DNA of 64,000 bases from assembly GCF_016862315.1 (NCBI RefSeq), contig NZ_BOMS01000014.1, forward strand, positions 310,001 to 374,000, read 5' to 3'. The notes beneath the pieces are model-generated. The model was not told the origin of the DNA and did not search any database. It was given only the letters and a program-made list of their open reading frames with translations. Origin of the DNA: Actinoplanes palleronii. Its GTDB lineage: Bacteria; Actinomycetota; Actinomycetes; Mycobacteriales; Micromonosporaceae. The translations under genes and the position numbers were made by a program. Shown here piece by piece: positions 52,051 to 61,234 of this stretch. The first letter of the stretch is position 1; each line of letters starts with the position of its first letter.

Positions 52051-52091
52051 GTTGCAGGTGGAGGGAAGTGGAGTAGAGTGGGGCGCAGTGG
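52051..52091 (+). promoter_or_regulatory. mraZ promoter with four MraZ-type GTGG repeats
   Basis: GTGG occurs at 52058, 52068, 52078 and 52088, exactly 10 bp apart. MraZ binds arrays of such direct repeats in front of its own gene and so controls the dcw operon. A TTGCAG (52052-52057) and TAGAGT (52074-52079), 16 bp apart, form a plausible promoter lying within the array, so MraZ binding would block it. The mRNA leader to the mraZ ATG would be about 105 nt. Confidence 0.78.
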
Positions 52092-52190
52092 CAGGACCGA
52101 GGGACTCAACCGGAGCCTGCCGGCCCGAGTTGACAGACGGTCCACTCCCTCCGCGAAGGAGCGGCCGTCCCGGCAAAGGGGTGGGGGCCG

Positions 52191-52622
52191 ATGTTTCTCG
52201 GCACGCACACTCCTCGCCTCGACGAGAAGGGCCGGCTGATCCTCCCGGCGAAGTTCCGCGACGAGCTGGCGGGAGGTGTCGTGATCACGAAGGGGCAGGA
52301 ACGCTGTCTTTACGTGTTCCCGATGCCGGAGTTCCAGCGCATCGCGGGTCAGCTGCGCGAGGCGCCGGTGACCAACAAGGCCGCCCGGGCGTACGGCCGG
52401 GTGTTCTTCGCCAGCGCGCACGACGAGGTCCCCGACAAGCAGGGCCGGGTCACCATCCCCGCACATCTGCGGGAGTACGCGAGTCTCGGCCGGGATCTCG
52501 TGGTGATCGGGGCCAGCACCCGGGTCGAGATCTGGGACAAGCAGGCGTGGGACGACTACCTCTCGGCGAGCGAGCAAGAGTTCGCCGACATCGAGGAGGG
52601 GGTGCTGCCCGGCGGACTGTAG
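52191..52622 (+). CDS. mraZ: Transcriptional regulator MraZ
   Basis: DNA-binding protein of 143 residues with two AbrB-like repeats: [22 protein letters not shown] at the N-terminus and [25 protein letters not shown] from about residue 75, each with the DxKGR-type loop. MraZ forms rings that bind tandem GTGG repeats and represses the dcw operon, including itself; the matching four-repeat array is directly upstream. AAGGGGTGGGGG precedes the ATG. First gene of the dcw cluster. Confidence 0.96.
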   Translation: MFLGTHTPRLDEKGRLILPAKFRDELAGGVVITKGQERCLYVFPMPEFQRIAGQLREAPVTNKAARAYGRVFFASAHDEVPDKQGRVTIPAHLREYASLGRDLVVIGASTRVEIWDKQAWDDYLSASEQEFADIEEGVLPGGL

Positions 52623-52869
52623 GCGTGGCACTCGGTGGGCCGCTGGGAGTGCGGCCCGGACGCCACTGCTGCCGTACTGCGAGATCTCCAGCCGCTCCCG
52701 CTCCTGGCGCCTCTTCCCCGGCGCCAGGCGCGTGTCCGGGGCCGGGTAAAACCGGCACGGGACTGAGCGGATGGGGATCTGGCGGTACGGATGGGCGACC
52801 GGGCCGGTACGGAAACGGCCGGCAGGCAACACGGGTAACAACCGGGTGAGACGTGAACGGGTGGGTTTT

Positions 52870-53886
52870 ATGGGGGTCGTCATGGGGGAGCCGCGCGGTG
52901 CGCACGTTCCGGTACTGCTGGAACGCTGCCTCGAGCTGCTCGATCCGGCTCTCGCCCGGCCCGGCGCCGTGCACGTCGACTTCACGCTGGGCCTGGGTGG
53001 CCACGCCGAGGCGGTGCTGGAGCGGTACCCCGAGGCCGTCCTGATCGGACTGGACCGGGACACCGAGGCGCTGGCCCACTCGCGGCACCGGCTGGCCCGG
53101 TTCGCCGAGCGGATCCACCTGGTGCACGCGGTCTACCACGAGCTGCCCCGGGTGCTGACCGAGCTGAAGATCCCGGCGATCGACAGCGGGTTGTTCGACC
53201 TCGGTGTCTCCTCGCTGCAGCTGGACGAGGCGGACCGCGGTTTCGCGTACGCGCAGGACGCCCCGCTGGACATGCGGATGGACCAGTCGCAGGGGATCAC
53301 CGCGGAAGAGGTCGTCAACTCGTACGAGCCGGGCGAGCTGGTGCGGATCCTCCGGCAGTACGGCGAGGAGAAGTTCGCGACCCGGGTGGTCTCGTCGATC
53401 GTCAAGGAGCGGGCCAAGGCGCGGATCGTCTCGACGTCCAAGCTGGCCGACCTGATCAAGGAAGCGATCCCGGCCGCCGCGCGCCGAACGGGTGGAAATC
53501 CCGCGAAAAGGTCCTTCCAAGCACTACGCATTGAGGTCAACGGCGAGCTGGCGGTGCTCGACTCCGCTGTCCCGGCGGCTTTGGACGCGTTGTCGCCCGG
53601 CGGGCGACTTGTGGTGATGAGTTATCAATCTCTGGAGGACAGGATCGTCAAGCGCGCCCTCACCGCGAGGTCGCGCAGCACCGGGCCGATCGACCTGCCG
53701 GTCGAGCTTCCCGGTACCGGTCCGACGCTGCGGCTGCTGACCCGGGGGTCGGAGTTGCCCAGCGAGGCGGAGGTGGCGGAGAACCCGCGCGCGGCTTCGG
53801 TGAAATTGCGCGCGGTGGAACGGATTAGCGAGCAGGGGGTTACGGGCAAGCAGGCGCCGCGGTCCGCACGCGAACGGACACGGTGA
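52870..53886 (+). CDS. rsmH: 16S rRNA m4C1402 N4-methyltransferase
   Basis: RsmH (MraW) methylates N4 of C1402 in 16S rRNA. The protein is 338 residues. Family motifs are [31 protein letters not shown] (SAM motif I), [17 protein letters not shown] and the C-terminal [19 protein letters not shown] 52870 gives [16 protein letters not shown] 52882 (MGEPRG) is an equally good or better match to the usual N-terminus, with GGGGG upstream. It lies 247 nt after mraZ, a longer gap than in many dcw clusters. Confidence 0.95.
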   Translation: MGVVMGEPRGAHVPVLLERCLELLDPALARPGAVHVDFTLGLGGHAEAVLERYPEAVLIGLDRDTEALAHSRHRLARFAERIHLVHAVYHELPRVLTELKIPAIDSGLFDLGVSSLQLDEADRGFAYAQDAPLDMRMDQSQGITAEEVVNSYEPGELVRILRQYGEEKFATRVVSSIVKERAKARIVSTSKLADLIKEAIPAAARRTGGNPAKRSFQALRIEVNGELAVLDSAVPAALDALSPGGRLVVMSYQSLEDRIVKRALTARSRSTGPIDLPVELPGTGPTLRLLTRGSELPSEAEVAENPRAASVKLRAVERISEQGVTGKQAPRSARERTR

Positions 53887-53986
53887 CTGCTTTCACCCGA
53901 GAGGGACAAGGGCGACACCGGGATACAACGCACGGGGGACAAGGGCGGATACGCCCGGGGGCGAACCAGGAGGGGGAGGGGGAAGC

Positions 53987-54673
53987 ATGAGCGAGCGAAG
54001 CAACGCGCCGCGGTCGGGGGGCCGTCCGGGGGAACGTGGGCGTGGGGCGAGCCGCGATGCCGAGGTCGCGGGGGGTGGCGCCCGGGGGGTGCGCCAGTCC
54101 GGCGGGCGATCCGACACGCGCCGATCCGGGATGCGCGGCGACGAGGGTCGCGAGCAGCCCGAGACGGTGATCGAGGTCGACGGCACCGCCGCCAAGCAGC
54201 TGAAGACGGACGGGATCTCGCTGCCGTTCCTGCCGCGCCTGCGGGTGGCGCCGCCGCTGCCGATCCGGGCGCCGCGGCCGACGTTCGCGGCCGGCGTGAT
54301 CGCGCTGGTGCTGGTCGGCGTGGTGGGCATCCTGCTGATCAACACGAAGACCATGGAGCAGTCGTTCCGGCTCGACGCGCTGCGCGAGAACCAGACCAGT
54401 CTGGACGAGCAGCAGCAGGAGCTGGAGCAGCAGCTGATCCAGGTGTCCGGCCCGGGCAACCTGGAGGCCGCCGCGCGCCAGCTGGGCCTGGTGCCGGCCG
54501 GCGCCCCGGCCAAGATCCGGCTGCCGGACGGCAAGTACATCGGTACGCCCCGGCCGGGCCAGGGGCAGACCGCGCCGACCGCGCAGGACTCGCTGACCAC
54601 CGGTGGCGCCACGACCGGGGCCGGCGCTGATCCGGCCGCCGCCGACCAGAACGCTGTGGGAACGGGGCAGTAG
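53987..54673 (+). CDS. ftsL: FtsL-like septum formation initiator protein
   Basis: Bitopic divisome protein of 228 residues. A long, basic, disordered cytoplasmic segment (about residues 1-95) precedes one helix (FAAGVIALVLVGVVGILLI, about 101-119), followed by a short coiled coil (SFRLDALRENQTSLDEQQQELEQQL) and the NLEAAARQLGLVPAG motif common to FtsL/DivIC. FtsL links FtsQ/FtsB to FtsW-FtsI. The gene directly precedes ftsI. GAGGGGGAGGGGG lies just before the ATG. It is longer than most FtsL proteins because of both tails. Confidence 0.85.
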   Translation: MSERSNAPRSGGRPGERGRGASRDAEVAGGGARGVRQSGGRSDTRRSGMRGDEGREQPETVIEVDGTAAKQLKTDGISLPFLPRLRVAPPLPIRAPRPTFAAGVIALVLVGVVGILLINTKTMEQSFRLDALRENQTSLDEQQQELEQQLIQVSGPGNLEAAARQLGLVPAGAPAKIRLPDGKYIGTPRPGQGQTAPTAQDSLTTGGATTGAGADPAAADQNAVGTGQ

Positions 54674-54676
54674 GCC

Positions 54677-57085
54677 GTGTCACCGCGAGCCGATGACGAG
54701 ACACCGCGCCGGGGCACTCCGCCCCGGCGCGGTGCGTCCCGTGCCGTCCCCGCCGAGGGGACCGAGGACGCCGAGCGCACCGAGCGGCGCGGCTTCTCCA
54801 GCATCGGCGAGGCGCGGGCGTACACGCCGCGCGGGCGCACGGTGGCCGAGCGCGGCCGGTCGCCGCGGACCGGGCGCAACACCGGTGATCCGTTCCGGCC
54901 CGCGCTGCAGGTGGTCGAGGACGGCGAGAGCGCTCCGCGGGCGCGTCAGCGCGGCGGGCGCACGACCGAGCCGCCGGCCACGAGCCGGGAGTCCGGGGAG
55001 GCCGGCGCGACGAGCCGGGAGCCCCGCGAGCCCCGTGAGGCGGCCGGTAAGAGCCGGGAGGGTGCGGGCCGGGGCCGGGCGCCGCGGGAGGCCGCCGGCC
55101 GGACCAGGGAACCCCGCGAGGCCGCGGGGCGGGAGCGCGATCTGCGCGACCGGCGGTCCGTGGAGCGTGACGACGAGCGCGTACGCCGTACGCCGGAGCC
55201 GTCCCGGACGTCCTCACGTCGTACCGGAAAGGAAGAACCCGGACCACGGCGGCGGGTGACCGGGGGGCAGGGTCGTGGCCCGGTCCGGGAATCGGCCCGC
55301 AGGCCGCGGCCGGTGCCCGCCGAGCCGCCCAAGCTCGCGAACAGCAGCCGCCGTCTGCGCCTCGGCACGGTCCTGGCGCTGTCGCTGTTCACGATGATCG
55401 GGATCCGGCTGGTGGTGCTGCAGGTGGGCACGTCGCCGGCCGAGGTGGAGAGCCTGGTCAAGCTGCGCGAGAAGCGGCTCAGCACGGTGGAGCTGCCGGC
55501 CGCGCGCGGCGCGATCCTGGACCGCAGCGGCGCGATCCTGGCGAACAGCGTCGAGGCGCGGTACATCTACGCCGACCCGGAGAACGAGAAGCTGCGCGAG
55601 GACGTCGCCGGGACGGCCGCCAAGCTGTCCCCGCTGGTCGGCGTGCCGGCCTCCGAGCTCGCCGAGAACATGCAGCGCAAGCAGTCGTTCGGCACCTGGC
55701 TGCGGTTCCGCTACCTGGCCCGCGGGGTGGACATCTCGGTCGCCAACAAGATCAAGGCGATGGAGCTGCCCGGCATCTACACCCACAGCGACGAGCGGCG
55801 CGACGTGCCCGGCCGGGACCTGGCCGCGAACCTGATCGGCTTCACCAGCTCGGACGGGCACGGCCTGGAGGGTCTCGAGGCGCGCTACGACGACCTGCTG
55901 CACGGCACCGACGGCAAGCGGGTCTTCGAGACCGGCAAGGGCAACTCGCTGAACATCCCGATCACCGGCGGGTACGAGCTGAACACCCCGGCCAAGCCGG
56001 GCAGCTCGCTGAAGCTCACCATCGACCGCTGGGTGCAGTACCAGGCGCAGCAGATCCTGGACGCCGAGGCGAAGCGCAACAACGCCACGGTGGCCGGTGC
56101 GGTGATCCTGGACGTGAAGACCGGCGAGGTGCTGGCGCAGGCGAGCTATCCGTACTACAACGCCGCCCAGCCGCTGAAGGCCGACGCCTCCGACCGGATC
56201 GACGTGCCGACCAGTGTGGTCACCGACCCGGGCTCCAGCCACAAGGCGTTTGTGCTCGGCGCGGCCCTGCAGGAGGGCCTGATCACGCCGGAGTCGACGC
56301 AGACGGTCGCCCCGTCGATCGTCCGCGGCGGCGTGCCCTTCAACGACGGTCACCCGCAGAAGAAGGGCACCAAGCTGACCATGGCCGGGGTGCTGGCCTA
56401 CTCGTCGAACGTGGGCACGATCCTGATCGGCGAGAAGCTCGGCAAGGAGAAGCTCTACGAGTACCAGCAGAAGTTCGGGCTGGGCCACGCGACCGGTGAG
56501 GGCATGCCGGCCGAGGCCGAGGGCATGCTGCTGGCGCCGAAGGACTGGAGCGGCTCGGCGTACGGGTCGGTGCCGATCGGGCACAGCGTCTCGGCGACCC
56601 TGGTCCAGATGGCCGCTGGGTACGGCGCGATCGCCAACGACGGCGTCTACATCCAGCCGCACCTGATCAAGTCGACGGTCTCCGGGATCGACGACAAGGA
56701 GACCCCGGTCGCCCCGTCGGAGACCCACCGGGTGCTGGACGCCAAGGTCGCCTCGGAGCTGCGCACCATGATGGAGGCGGTGGTCGAGGACAACGAGGGC
56801 ACCGGCACCAAGGCGCAGGTGCAGGGTTACCGGGTGGCGGGCAAGACCGGCACCGGCAAGATGGTCGTCGACGGGCAGTACACCAGTCACAACGCCAGCT
56901 CGTTCGTCGGCATGGCGCCGGCCGAGAACCCGCGGTACGTCATCGCGATCTCGATGGATGTCGCGAAGGGCACCGGCGGCGAGGTCGCCGCCCCGGCCTT
57001 CGCCCAGATGATGTCCTACACGCTCTCCCATTACTTTGTGCCACCGTCGACGACGAAACCGCCGACCTTCAAGATCCATGGATGA
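54677..57085 (+). CDS. ftsI: Septal peptidoglycan transpeptidase FtsI (class B PBP)
   Basis: Class B penicillin-binding protein (PBP3 type) of 802 residues that crosslinks septal peptidoglycan with FtsW. A single anchor helix (LGTVLALSLFTMIGIRLVVLQ, about residues 228-248) divides a long Arg-rich cytoplasmic tail of about 225 residues from the external part. The transpeptidase motifs are SSHK (Ser520-Lys523), SSN (Ser576-Asn578) and KTG (Lys723-Gly725). The tail contains REPREAAG-like repeats and is much longer than in model organisms. GTG 54677 is 3 nt after the ftsL stop. Confidence 0.94.
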   Translation: MSPRADDETPRRGTPPRRGASRAVPAEGTEDAERTERRGFSSIGEARAYTPRGRTVAERGRSPRTGRNTGDPFRPALQVVEDGESAPRARQRGGRTTEPPATSRESGEAGATSREPREPREAAGKSREGAGRGRAPREAAGRTREPREAAGRERDLRDRRSVERDDERVRRTPEPSRTSSRRTGKEEPGPRRRVTGGQGRGPVRESARRPRPVPAEPPKLANSSRRLRLGTVLALSLFTMIGIRLVVLQVGTSPAEVESLVKLREKRLSTVELPAARGAILDRSGAILANSVEARYIYADPENEKLREDVAGTAAKLSPLVGVPASELAENMQRKQSFGTWLRFRYLARGVDISVANKIKAMELPGIYTHSDERRDVPGRDLAANLIGFTSSDGHGLEGLEARYDDLLHGTDGKRVFETGKGNSLNIPITGGYELNTPAKPGSSLKLTIDRWVQYQAQQILDAEAKRNNATVAGAVILDVKTGEVLAQASYPYYNAAQPLKADASDRIDVPTSVVTDPGSSHKAFVLGAALQEGLITPESTQTVAPSIVRGGVPFNDGHPQKKGTKLTMAGVLAYSSNVGTILIGEKLGKEKLYEYQQKFGLGHATGEGMPAEAEGMLLAPKDWSGSAYGSVPIGHSVSATLVQMAAGYGAIANDGVYIQPHLIKSTVSGIDDKETPVAPSETHRVLDAKVASELRTMMEAVVEDNEGTGTKAQVQGYRVAGKTGTGKMVVDGQYTSHNASSFVGMAPAENPRYVIAISMDVAKGTGGEVAAPAFAQMMSYTLSHYFVPPSTTKPPTFKIHG

Positions 57086-57102
57086 ATTCAGGTCGCATGG
57101 CG

Positions 57103-57134
57103 TTGACAGGAACACCTGACCAACCGGGTAGGGT
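57103..57134 (+). promoter_or_regulatory. Possible internal promoter upstream of murE
   Basis: TTGACA (57103-57108) and TAGGGT (57129-57134) are separated by 20 bp, longer than ideal. TAGGGT is 8 nt before the murE GTG and there is no ribosome binding site, consistent with a leaderless start. The 57-nt gap after ftsI is one of the few breaks in the cluster. Confidence 0.4.
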
Positions 57135-57142
57135 CTGACGCC

Positions 57143-58648
57143 GTGTCCGGCATTCCACGACCTGAGTCCGTCGCGTCGTTTTCGTTGAGGCAGCTCGCCG
57201 AGTTGCTTCCGGCTGCGCTGCACGGCGATGACATCGACGTCACGGGGGTCACTCACAGTAGCGGCGCGGTGCGCCCCGGAGATCTCTACGCGGCGCTGCC
57301 CGGCGCGAACCGGCACGGCGCCGAGTTCGCCGTCGCGGCGGCACAGGCCGGAGCGGTGGCGGTGCTGACCGACCCGGCCGGTCGGGAGGCCGCGCTCGCC
57401 GCCGGGTTGCCGGTGCTCGTCGCCGACGATCCGCGAGCGGTGCTCGGCGCGGCCGCCTCGGCGATCTACGGCGAGCCGTCCCGGCGCCTCACCATGATCG
57501 GGATAACCGGCACGGCCGGGAAGACCTCGACGTCCTACCTGGTCGAGGCGGGTCTGCGGGCCGCCGGCCGGGTCACCGGGCTGGTCGGCACGGTGGAGAC
57601 CCGGCTCGGCGACTTCGTGGTGAAGAGCGTCCGGACCACGCCCGAGGCCACCGATCTGCAGGCGATCCTGGCCGCCGGCCTGGAGCGCGGGGTGACCGCG
57701 GTGGTCATGGAGGTCTCCAGCCACGCGCTGGTGATGGGCCGGGCCGACGGGATCCGGTTCGCGGCCGGCGGGTACACCAACTTCGGCCAGGACCACCTGG
57801 ACTTCCACCCGACGTCGGAGGAGTACTTCGCGGCGAAGGCGCGGCTCTTCGACGGCCGCTCGCTCGTCGAGGTCCTGAACTTCGACGACCCGGCACTGCG
57901 CCCGCTCTTCCGTCCGGAAACGATCAGCTATTCCGCGGCCGGGGACACCGCCGCCACCTGGTGGGCCTCGGACCTGCGCCCCTCCGACTTCGGGCAACGG
58001 TTCGTCGCGCACGGGCCTGATGGTGTCGCCGTCGAGACCGGGGTGGCCCTGCCCGGCCTGCACAACGTGGCGAACGCCCTGCTGGCGATCGCGCTGCTGG
58101 TCGGGGTGGGTATCGACCCCGCGGTGGCCGGGACCGGGGTGCGCGAGTGCCGCGGCGTGCCGGGCCGGCTCGAACTGGTGCCGGCCGAGAGCCCGGTGCT
58201 CGGCGTGGTCGACTACGCGCACAAGCCGAACGCGATCGTGGCGGCGCTGGCCGCGCTGCGCGAACTGGCCACCGCCCGGGGCGGACGGCTGATCTGCGTG
58301 CTCGGCGCCGGCGGCGACCGGGACAAGGGCAAACGGCCGCTGATGGGCGAGGCCGCGGCCCAGGGCGCCGACTTGGTGATCATCACGGACGACAACCCCA
58401 GGACCGAAGACCCCGATTTCGTACGGGCGGCAGTGCGCCAGGGCGCCGAACACGCGCACACGGCGGCCAAGGTGATCGAGGTGGCCGGCCGGCGCGCCGC
58501 GATCGACGAGGCGGTCCGCCTGGCCGGCCCGGGTGACGTGATCGCCGTGCTCGGCAAGGGCAACGAGCAGGGTCAGGAGGTGAACGGCCAGGTGTTGCCG
58601 TTCGACGACCGGGTGGAACTGGCCGCCGCTCTGAAGGGACCCGCATGA
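57143..58648 (+). CDS. murE: UDP-MurNAc-tripeptide synthetase
   Basis: Cytoplasmic Mur ligase of 501 residues adding the third residue of the peptide stem. The P-loop is ITGTAGKTSTS (about residue 119-129); VMEVSSHALVMGR and GGYTNFGQDHLDFH are MurE signatures; TDDNPRTEDPDF carries DNPR, the motif recognising meso-diaminopimelate, so the stem residue should be DAP. The C-terminus has VLGKGNEQGQEV. The GTG start has no ribosome binding site. Stop overlaps murF (ATGA). Confidence 0.95.
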   Translation: MSGIPRPESVASFSLRQLAELLPAALHGDDIDVTGVTHSSGAVRPGDLYAALPGANRHGAEFAVAAAQAGAVAVLTDPAGREAALAAGLPVLVADDPRAVLGAAASAIYGEPSRRLTMIGITGTAGKTSTSYLVEAGLRAAGRVTGLVGTVETRLGDFVVKSVRTTPEATDLQAILAAGLERGVTAVVMEVSSHALVMGRADGIRFAAGGYTNFGQDHLDFHPTSEEYFAAKARLFDGRSLVEVLNFDDPALRPLFRPETISYSAAGDTAATWWASDLRPSDFGQRFVAHGPDGVAVETGVALPGLHNVANALLAIALLVGVGIDPAVAGTGVRECRGVPGRLELVPAESPVLGVVDYAHKPNAIVAALAALRELATARGGRLICVLGAGGDRDKGKRPLMGEAAAQGADLVIITDDNPRTEDPDFVRAAVRQGAEHAHTAAKVIEVAGRRAAIDEAVRLAGPGDVIAVLGKGNEQGQEVNGQVLPFDDRVELAAALKGPA

Positions 58649-60036
58649 TCAACCTTTCGCTCGGCGAGATCGCCGCGATCACCGGTGGCCGCCTGGTCAA
58701 CAGCGACGGCTCGGAGACGGTCAGCGGGGGCGTCGAGTACGACTCCCGCAAGGTCGGACCCGGTGGCCTGTTCGTGGCGTTCGCCGGTGAGAAGCAGGAC
58801 GGCCACGACTTCGGCCCGGCCGTGGTCGGCGCCGGAGCGGCCGGCGTGCTCGGCACCCGCGACGCGGGCGTGCCCGGGATCGTGGTCGCCGACCAGCTGG
58901 ACGCGCTGGCGAAACTGGCACACGAGGTGCTCGGGCGGCTGCCGGAGCTGACCGTGGTCGGGCTGACCGGCTCCTCGGGCAAGACGACGACGAAGGACTA
59001 CATCGGGCAGCTGCTGTCCCGGCTGGGCCCGACCGTGGCGCTGCCCGGGTCGCTCAACAACGAGCTGGGCTTCCCGTACACGGTGCTGCAGGCCGGCGAG
59101 AAGACCCGGTTCCTGGTGCTGGAGATGGGCGCCCGGGGGGTCGGGCACCTGCGGTACCTGACCGGGATCGCCCGGCCGTCGATCGGGGTGGTGCTGAACA
59201 TCGGTGCGGCACACATCGGCGAGTTCGGGTCGGTGGAGGGCACCGCGCTGGCCAAGGGCGAGCTGGTCGAGGCGCTGCCGGAGTCCGGTGTCGCGGTGCT
59301 CAACGCGGACGACCCGCTGGTGGCCGGGATGGCGCCGCGGACCGGCGCGCGGGTGCTGCTGGTCGGTGAGGCCGAGGGGGCCGAGCTGCGGGCGAGCGAG
59401 GTCGTGGTGGATGCCGCCGGGCGCGCGTCGTACGTACTGAAAAACGGGTCTTCGGTGGGGACCGTCCACCTGAACGTCGCCGGGCGGCATCAGGTCGCCA
59501 ACAGCCTGGCGGCGGCCGCGGTCGCGCTGACCGCCGGACTGCCCTTCGACGAGCTGGTCACCGCGCTCGGCGAGGTCGGGATCGTCTCCGGCCGGCGGAT
59601 GGACGTGTTCGCGCGCCCGGACGGCGTGACCGTCATCGACGACTCCTACAACGCCAACCCGTCGTCGACCGCCGCGGCGCTGCACGCGCTGGCCGCGATG
59701 GGCGCCGGCAAACGCACCACGGCCGTGCTCGGCTACATGGCCGAGCTGGGCGACCACGAAGTGTCCGGTCACGCCGAGGTGGGCCGCCTGGCCGCCGAGC
59801 TCGGTGTGGACCGGCTGATCGCGGTGGCGGACGACGCCCGCCCGATCCTGGACGGCGCCGCGGAGGTGGGCGCGTGGCGGGGCACCGCCCGGCTCGCCGC
59901 CGACCAGGCCGCCGCGATCGCGATTCTGCACGATGACCTGCGCGCCGACGACGTCGTGCTGGTCAAGGGTTCCCGGTACCGCACATGGGACGTCGCCGAC
60001 TGGCTGCGGCGTTCCGAGGAGGTTCAGCCCACGTGA
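58645..60036 (+). CDS. murF: UDP-MurNAc-tripeptide:D-Ala-D-Ala ligase
   Basis: Mur ligase of 463 residues adding D-Ala-D-Ala to make the UDP-MurNAc-pentapeptide. The P-loop is [12 protein letters not shown] (about residue 110), [12 protein letters not shown] and [13 protein letters not shown] follow, and [12 protein letters not shown] is the conserved MurF adenine-site motif. Its ATG is inside the murE stop (ATGA) and its stop overlaps the mraY start (GTGA), so three genes are translationally coupled. Confidence 0.95.
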   Translation: MINLSLGEIAAITGGRLVNSDGSETVSGGVEYDSRKVGPGGLFVAFAGEKQDGHDFGPAVVGAGAAGVLGTRDAGVPGIVVADQLDALAKLAHEVLGRLPELTVVGLTGSSGKTTTKDYIGQLLSRLGPTVALPGSLNNELGFPYTVLQAGEKTRFLVLEMGARGVGHLRYLTGIARPSIGVVLNIGAAHIGEFGSVEGTALAKGELVEALPESGVAVLNADDPLVAGMAPRTGARVLLVGEAEGAELRASEVVVDAAGRASYVLKNGSSVGTVHLNVAGRHQVANSLAAAAVALTAGLPFDELVTALGEVGIVSGRRMDVFARPDGVTVIDDSYNANPSSTAAALHALAAMGAGKRTTAVLGYMAELGDHEVSGHAEVGRLAAELGVDRLIAVADDARPILDGAAEVGAWRGTARLAADQAAAIAILHDDLRADDVVLVKGSRYRTWDVADWLRRSEEVQPT

Positions 60037-61148
60037 GGGCAGTCATCGTCGCGGCCGCGGTCGCCTTTCTCATCTCGCTCTTCGGCACCCCGATCGCGAT
60101 CCGGGTCTTCTCGGCGCTCAAGGCCGGACAGCCGATCCGGACCCTCGGCCCCGCTTCCCACATGGGCAAGAAGGGCACCCCGACCATGGGCGGGGTGGCC
60201 TTCATCATCGCCACGGTCTTCGCCTACGTGGCCGGGCACCTCGCCCTGACCACGCTTCCGGAGCGGCAGATCGCCCAGGAACGGCCGACCATGACCGCCC
60301 TGGTCCTGCTCGGGCTGTTCGTGTTCTGCGGCGCGGTCGGCTTCATGGACGACTTCCTGAAGATCCGCAAGCGCAACTCGGACGGCCTCTCCGCCAAGGG
60401 CAAGCTGCTCGGCCAGCTGCTGGTCGGCACCGGCTTCGGCATCGCCGCGCTCTACTTCCCGAGCACCAACGGCGAGACCGTGGTCAGCGAGCACATCTCG
60501 TTCATCCGGGACGTGAGCTGGCTGGACGTCGGCAAGGTCGGCTCGGTGATGGTCTTCGTCTTCGTGATCATGGCGATGTCGAACGGCGTGAACCTGACCG
60601 ACGGCCTGGACGGCCTGGCCACCGGCGCCTCGATCCTGGTCCTCGGCGCGTACTCGCTGATCGGCTTCTGGCAGTACCGGCACTGGTGCGGTGACGACAA
60701 CTACCGGCTCACCAACCAGCTCACCCAGGAGCACTGTTACCAGGTCCGGGACCCCCTGGAGATCGCGCTGATCGCGGCGGCGGCCGCCGCGGCCTGCGTC
60801 GGTTTCCTCTGGTGGAACACCAACCCGGCCCGGATCTTCATGGGCGACACCGGCGCGCTCGGCCTGGGCGGCCTGATCGGCGGCCTCGCCGTGGCCACCC
60901 GGACCACGCTGCTCTCGGTGATCATCGGCGGCCTGTTCGTGATCGTCACGATGTCCGTGGTGATCCAGATCATCTCGTTCAAGACCACCGGCAAGCGGGT
61001 GTTCCGGATGTCGCCGCTGCAGCACCACTTCGAGCTGGCCGGCTGGAGCGAGGTCAACATCGTGGTGCGGTTCTGGATCATCGCGGGCATCTGCGCCGCG
61101 ATCGGCCTGGGCCTGTTCTACAGCGACCACCTGGCGGTCATGGGTTAG
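60033..61148 (+). CDS. mraY: Phospho-MurNAc-pentapeptide transferase
   Basis: Membrane enzyme (371 residues, about ten helices) making lipid I from UDP-MurNAc-pentapeptide and undecaprenyl phosphate. Signatures: [13 protein letters not shown] (near residue 45), [19 protein letters not shown] with the Asp pair, [23 protein letters not shown] and the C-terminal [22 protein letters not shown] (60017-60023) lies 9 nt before GTG 60033, which overlaps the murF stop. A hairpin follows within 35 nt; murD, expected next, is absent. Confidence 0.96.
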   Translation: MRAVIVAAAVAFLISLFGTPIAIRVFSALKAGQPIRTLGPASHMGKKGTPTMGGVAFIIATVFAYVAGHLALTTLPERQIAQERPTMTALVLLGLFVFCGAVGFMDDFLKIRKRNSDGLSAKGKLLGQLLVGTGFGIAALYFPSTNGETVVSEHISFIRDVSWLDVGKVGSVMVFVFVIMAMSNGVNLTDGLDGLATGASILVLGAYSLIGFWQYRHWCGDDNYRLTNQLTQEHCYQVRDPLEIALIAAAAAAACVGFLWWNTNPARIFMGDTGALGLGGLIGGLAVATRTTLLSVIIGGLFVIVTMSVVIQIISFKTTGKRVFRMSPLQHHFELAGWSEVNIVVRFWIIAGICAAIGLGLFYSDHLAVMG

Positions 61149-61179
61149 GGCCTGTCCCGATCATGGGCTAACTCTCATG

Positions 61180-61215
61180 CGACACGCCATCGACGTGTGC
61201 GTCGATGGCGTGTCG
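61180..61215. terminator. 16-bp hairpin at the mraY-ftsW junction
   Basis: A perfect 16-bp inverted repeat (61180-61195 and 61200-61215) with a 4-nt loop (TGTG) lies between the mraY stop and the ftsW start. It could terminate or attenuate the transcript, or be a scar at the place where murD usually sits. There is no T run. Confidence 0.7.
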
Positions 61216-61234
61216 TCCGGACGATGATGAGGGC

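Noticed and set aside
55214..58459. 1081-codon frame on the minus strand opposite ftsI and murE
   Set aside because: Antisense shadow of two conserved dcw genes, no ribosome binding site or motifs.
61141..61234. murD remnant or MurD fused to FtsW
   Set aside because: The 86 nt hold no Mur ligase sequence, and FtsW begins directly with its own membrane region.
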